The translations under genes and the position numbers were made by a program. DNA of 20,955 bases from Apostichopus californicus (lineage: Eukaryota; Echinodermata; Holothuroidea; Aspidochirotida; Stichopodidae), in assembly GCA_020650975.1 (NCBI GenBank), contig JAIPMN010000076.1, positions 1 to 20,955 on the forward strand. The letters run 5' to 3'. The notes below the pieces were generated by a model. The model did no database searches, was not told the origin of the DNA, and worked only from the letters and a program-made list of their open reading frames with translations. Positions 19,501 through 20,955 of the stretch are shown in pieces. The number at the start of each line of letters is the position of its first letter. The stretch's first letter is position 1.

Positions 19501-19599
19501 GATACCTAAAACTGCTGTATATAGTCCTTACGTATAAAAGTTATTCACTATGTTGGTACAGAGGCAAATTGCAAGTCCTTAGTAAATATAAAGGATAGA

Positions 19600-20955
19600 C
19601 AGGATACACTACTCACACTATTAAGTTATACAGAGGATATACTGTACTCACACTGTTGTTAGTTATAATACTACACTGTACTCACACTCTTGTTATGTTA
19701 TACAGAGCAAGTATCACCACACTGTTGTTAGTTGTACAGTTGATACACTGTACTCACACTGATGGTAGTTGTACATAGGATACACTGTACTCACGCTCAT
19801 GGTGGTTGTATAGAGGATACACTGTACTGACACTGATGGTGGTTGTGCATACCTGTAGGATGCACTGTACTGACACTGATGGTGGTTGTACATAGGATAC
19901 ATTGTACTCACACTGATGGTGGTTGTACAGAGGATACACTGTACTCACACTGTTGTAAGTTGTACAGAGGATACACTGTACTCACACTCTTGTTAGTTAT
20001 ACTCACACTGTTGTTAGTTCTACAGAGGATACACTGTACTCACACTATTGATAGATATACAGAGGATACACTGTCCTCACACTCTTGTTAGTCATAAGTA
20101 GGATACACTGTACTCACACTATACAGAGGATACACTGTACTCACACTCTTGTTAGTTGTACTCACACTGTTGTTAGTTCACTGTACTCACACTATTGATA
20201 GATATACAGAGGATACACTGTACTCACACTCTTGTTAGTCATATAAGTAGGATACACTGCACTCACACTATACAGAGGTTACACTGTGCTCACACTATTG
20301 ATAGATATACAGAGGATACACTGTACTCACACTCTTGTTAGTCATATAAGTAGGATACACTGCACTCACACTATACAGAGGATACACTGTACTCACACTA
20401 TTGATAGATATAGAGGATACACTGTACTCACACTCTTGTTAGTCATAGGTAGGATACATTGTACTCACACTATACAGAGGATACACTGTACTCACACTCT
20501 TGTTAGTTGTACTCACACTGTTGTTAGTTCTACAGAGGATACACTGTGCTCACACTATTGATAGATATACAGAGGATACACTGTACTCACACTCTTGTTA
20601 GTCATATAAGTAGGATACACTGTACTCACACTATACAGAGGATACACTGTACTCACACTCTTGTTAGTCATAAGTAGGATACACTGTACTCACACTATTG
20701 ATCTATATAGATGATACACTGTACTCACACTCTTGTTAGTTCTACAGTGGATGCACTGTGCTTGCACAAGTTTGCTAGTGATAGAGGATACTCTGTACTG
20801 GCCCTGTTGTTAGCTATATCTATAGGACACACAGTTCTCACACACATTGTTACAGTAGTTATATAGTGAATACACTGTTGCTAGCGGTAGATGATACACT
20901 GTACTTTCACCGAATTGGGATACACTACTTACACTATTGTTAGTTATATGGAGAA
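19600..20955. repeat. Minisatellite array 3, about 36-38 bp basic unit, runs off the window
   Basis: The basic unit reads about ACAGAGGATACACTGTACTC, then ACACTCTTGTTAGTTAT. Units vary in length because of internal deletions. Variant units (ATTGATAGATATACAGAGG and CATATAAGTAGGATACACTG) alternate. They form a longer repeat of about 104 bp, clearest between about 20190 and 20400. TACAG and CTGTA form a short inverted pair in most units. The open frames on both strands (repeating HCTHT or YPMYN) are products of the repeat, not genes. The array is cut by the window end. Confidence 0.95.

Noticed and set aside
19714..20561. Open frames of 64 to 91 codons on both strands with repeating peptide patterns
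   Set aside because: They are translations of minisatellite array 3; the same pattern appears on both strands and changes with unit length.

Overview
The window looks like nuclear DNA from a marine invertebrate with large, repeat-filled introns. It has short exons with GT-AG splice sites separated by 6 to 7.5 kb introns, many degenerate dispersed repeats, CA-rich microsatellites, DNA-transposon remnants with target-site duplications, and three long minisatellite arrays. Nothing bacterial or viral is visible. An echinoderm is my best guess, from the echinoderm-like repeat style and the animal-type protease exons. I could not test this and hold it only moderately.

One gene is supported, on the minus strand: a prolylcarboxypeptidase-like (PRCP, lysosomal Pro-X carboxypeptidase, peptidase family S28) gene. 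Three consecutive internal exons are present: 16765-16664, 10580-10402 and 2926-2769. Joined, they encode 146 continuous residues. These carry the S28 FAEHRYYG block, the GGSYGG nucleophile motif, and the SAPIW block with a conserved cysteine pair. All three splice junctions keep frame (phase 0, 0, then 2, with the last exon leaving in phase 1). The signal peptide and N-terminal exons should lie beyond 20955. The exons with the catalytic Asp and His should lie before position 1.

The rest is intron or flanking intron sequence. Positions 1-2768 are the start of the next intron (in gene order), with copies of a modular dispersed repeat. Positions 2927-10401 form one intron holding a 70-bp tandem array (3153-4632), a 52-bp tandem array (4769-6275), and further copies of the dispersed repeat, one of them split by an 819-bp hAT-like element. 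Positions 10581-16663 form the next intron, with one clear dispersed-repeat copy, a 369-bp hAT-like MITE, and a degenerate copy that stops about 13 bp from the splice donor. Positions 16766-20955 hold more of the dispersed repeat, a 174-bp inverted-repeat element nested in its CA tract, and a third tandem array running off the window edge.

The dispersed repeat is the most interesting element. It consists of modules built around TGACCT half-sites, four of which form perfect DR1 nuclear-receptor motifs. It then has a (CA)n tract and ends in a short hairpin whose stem appears to show paired compensatory changes between copies. All recognisable copies point the same way, antisense to the PRCP-like gene.
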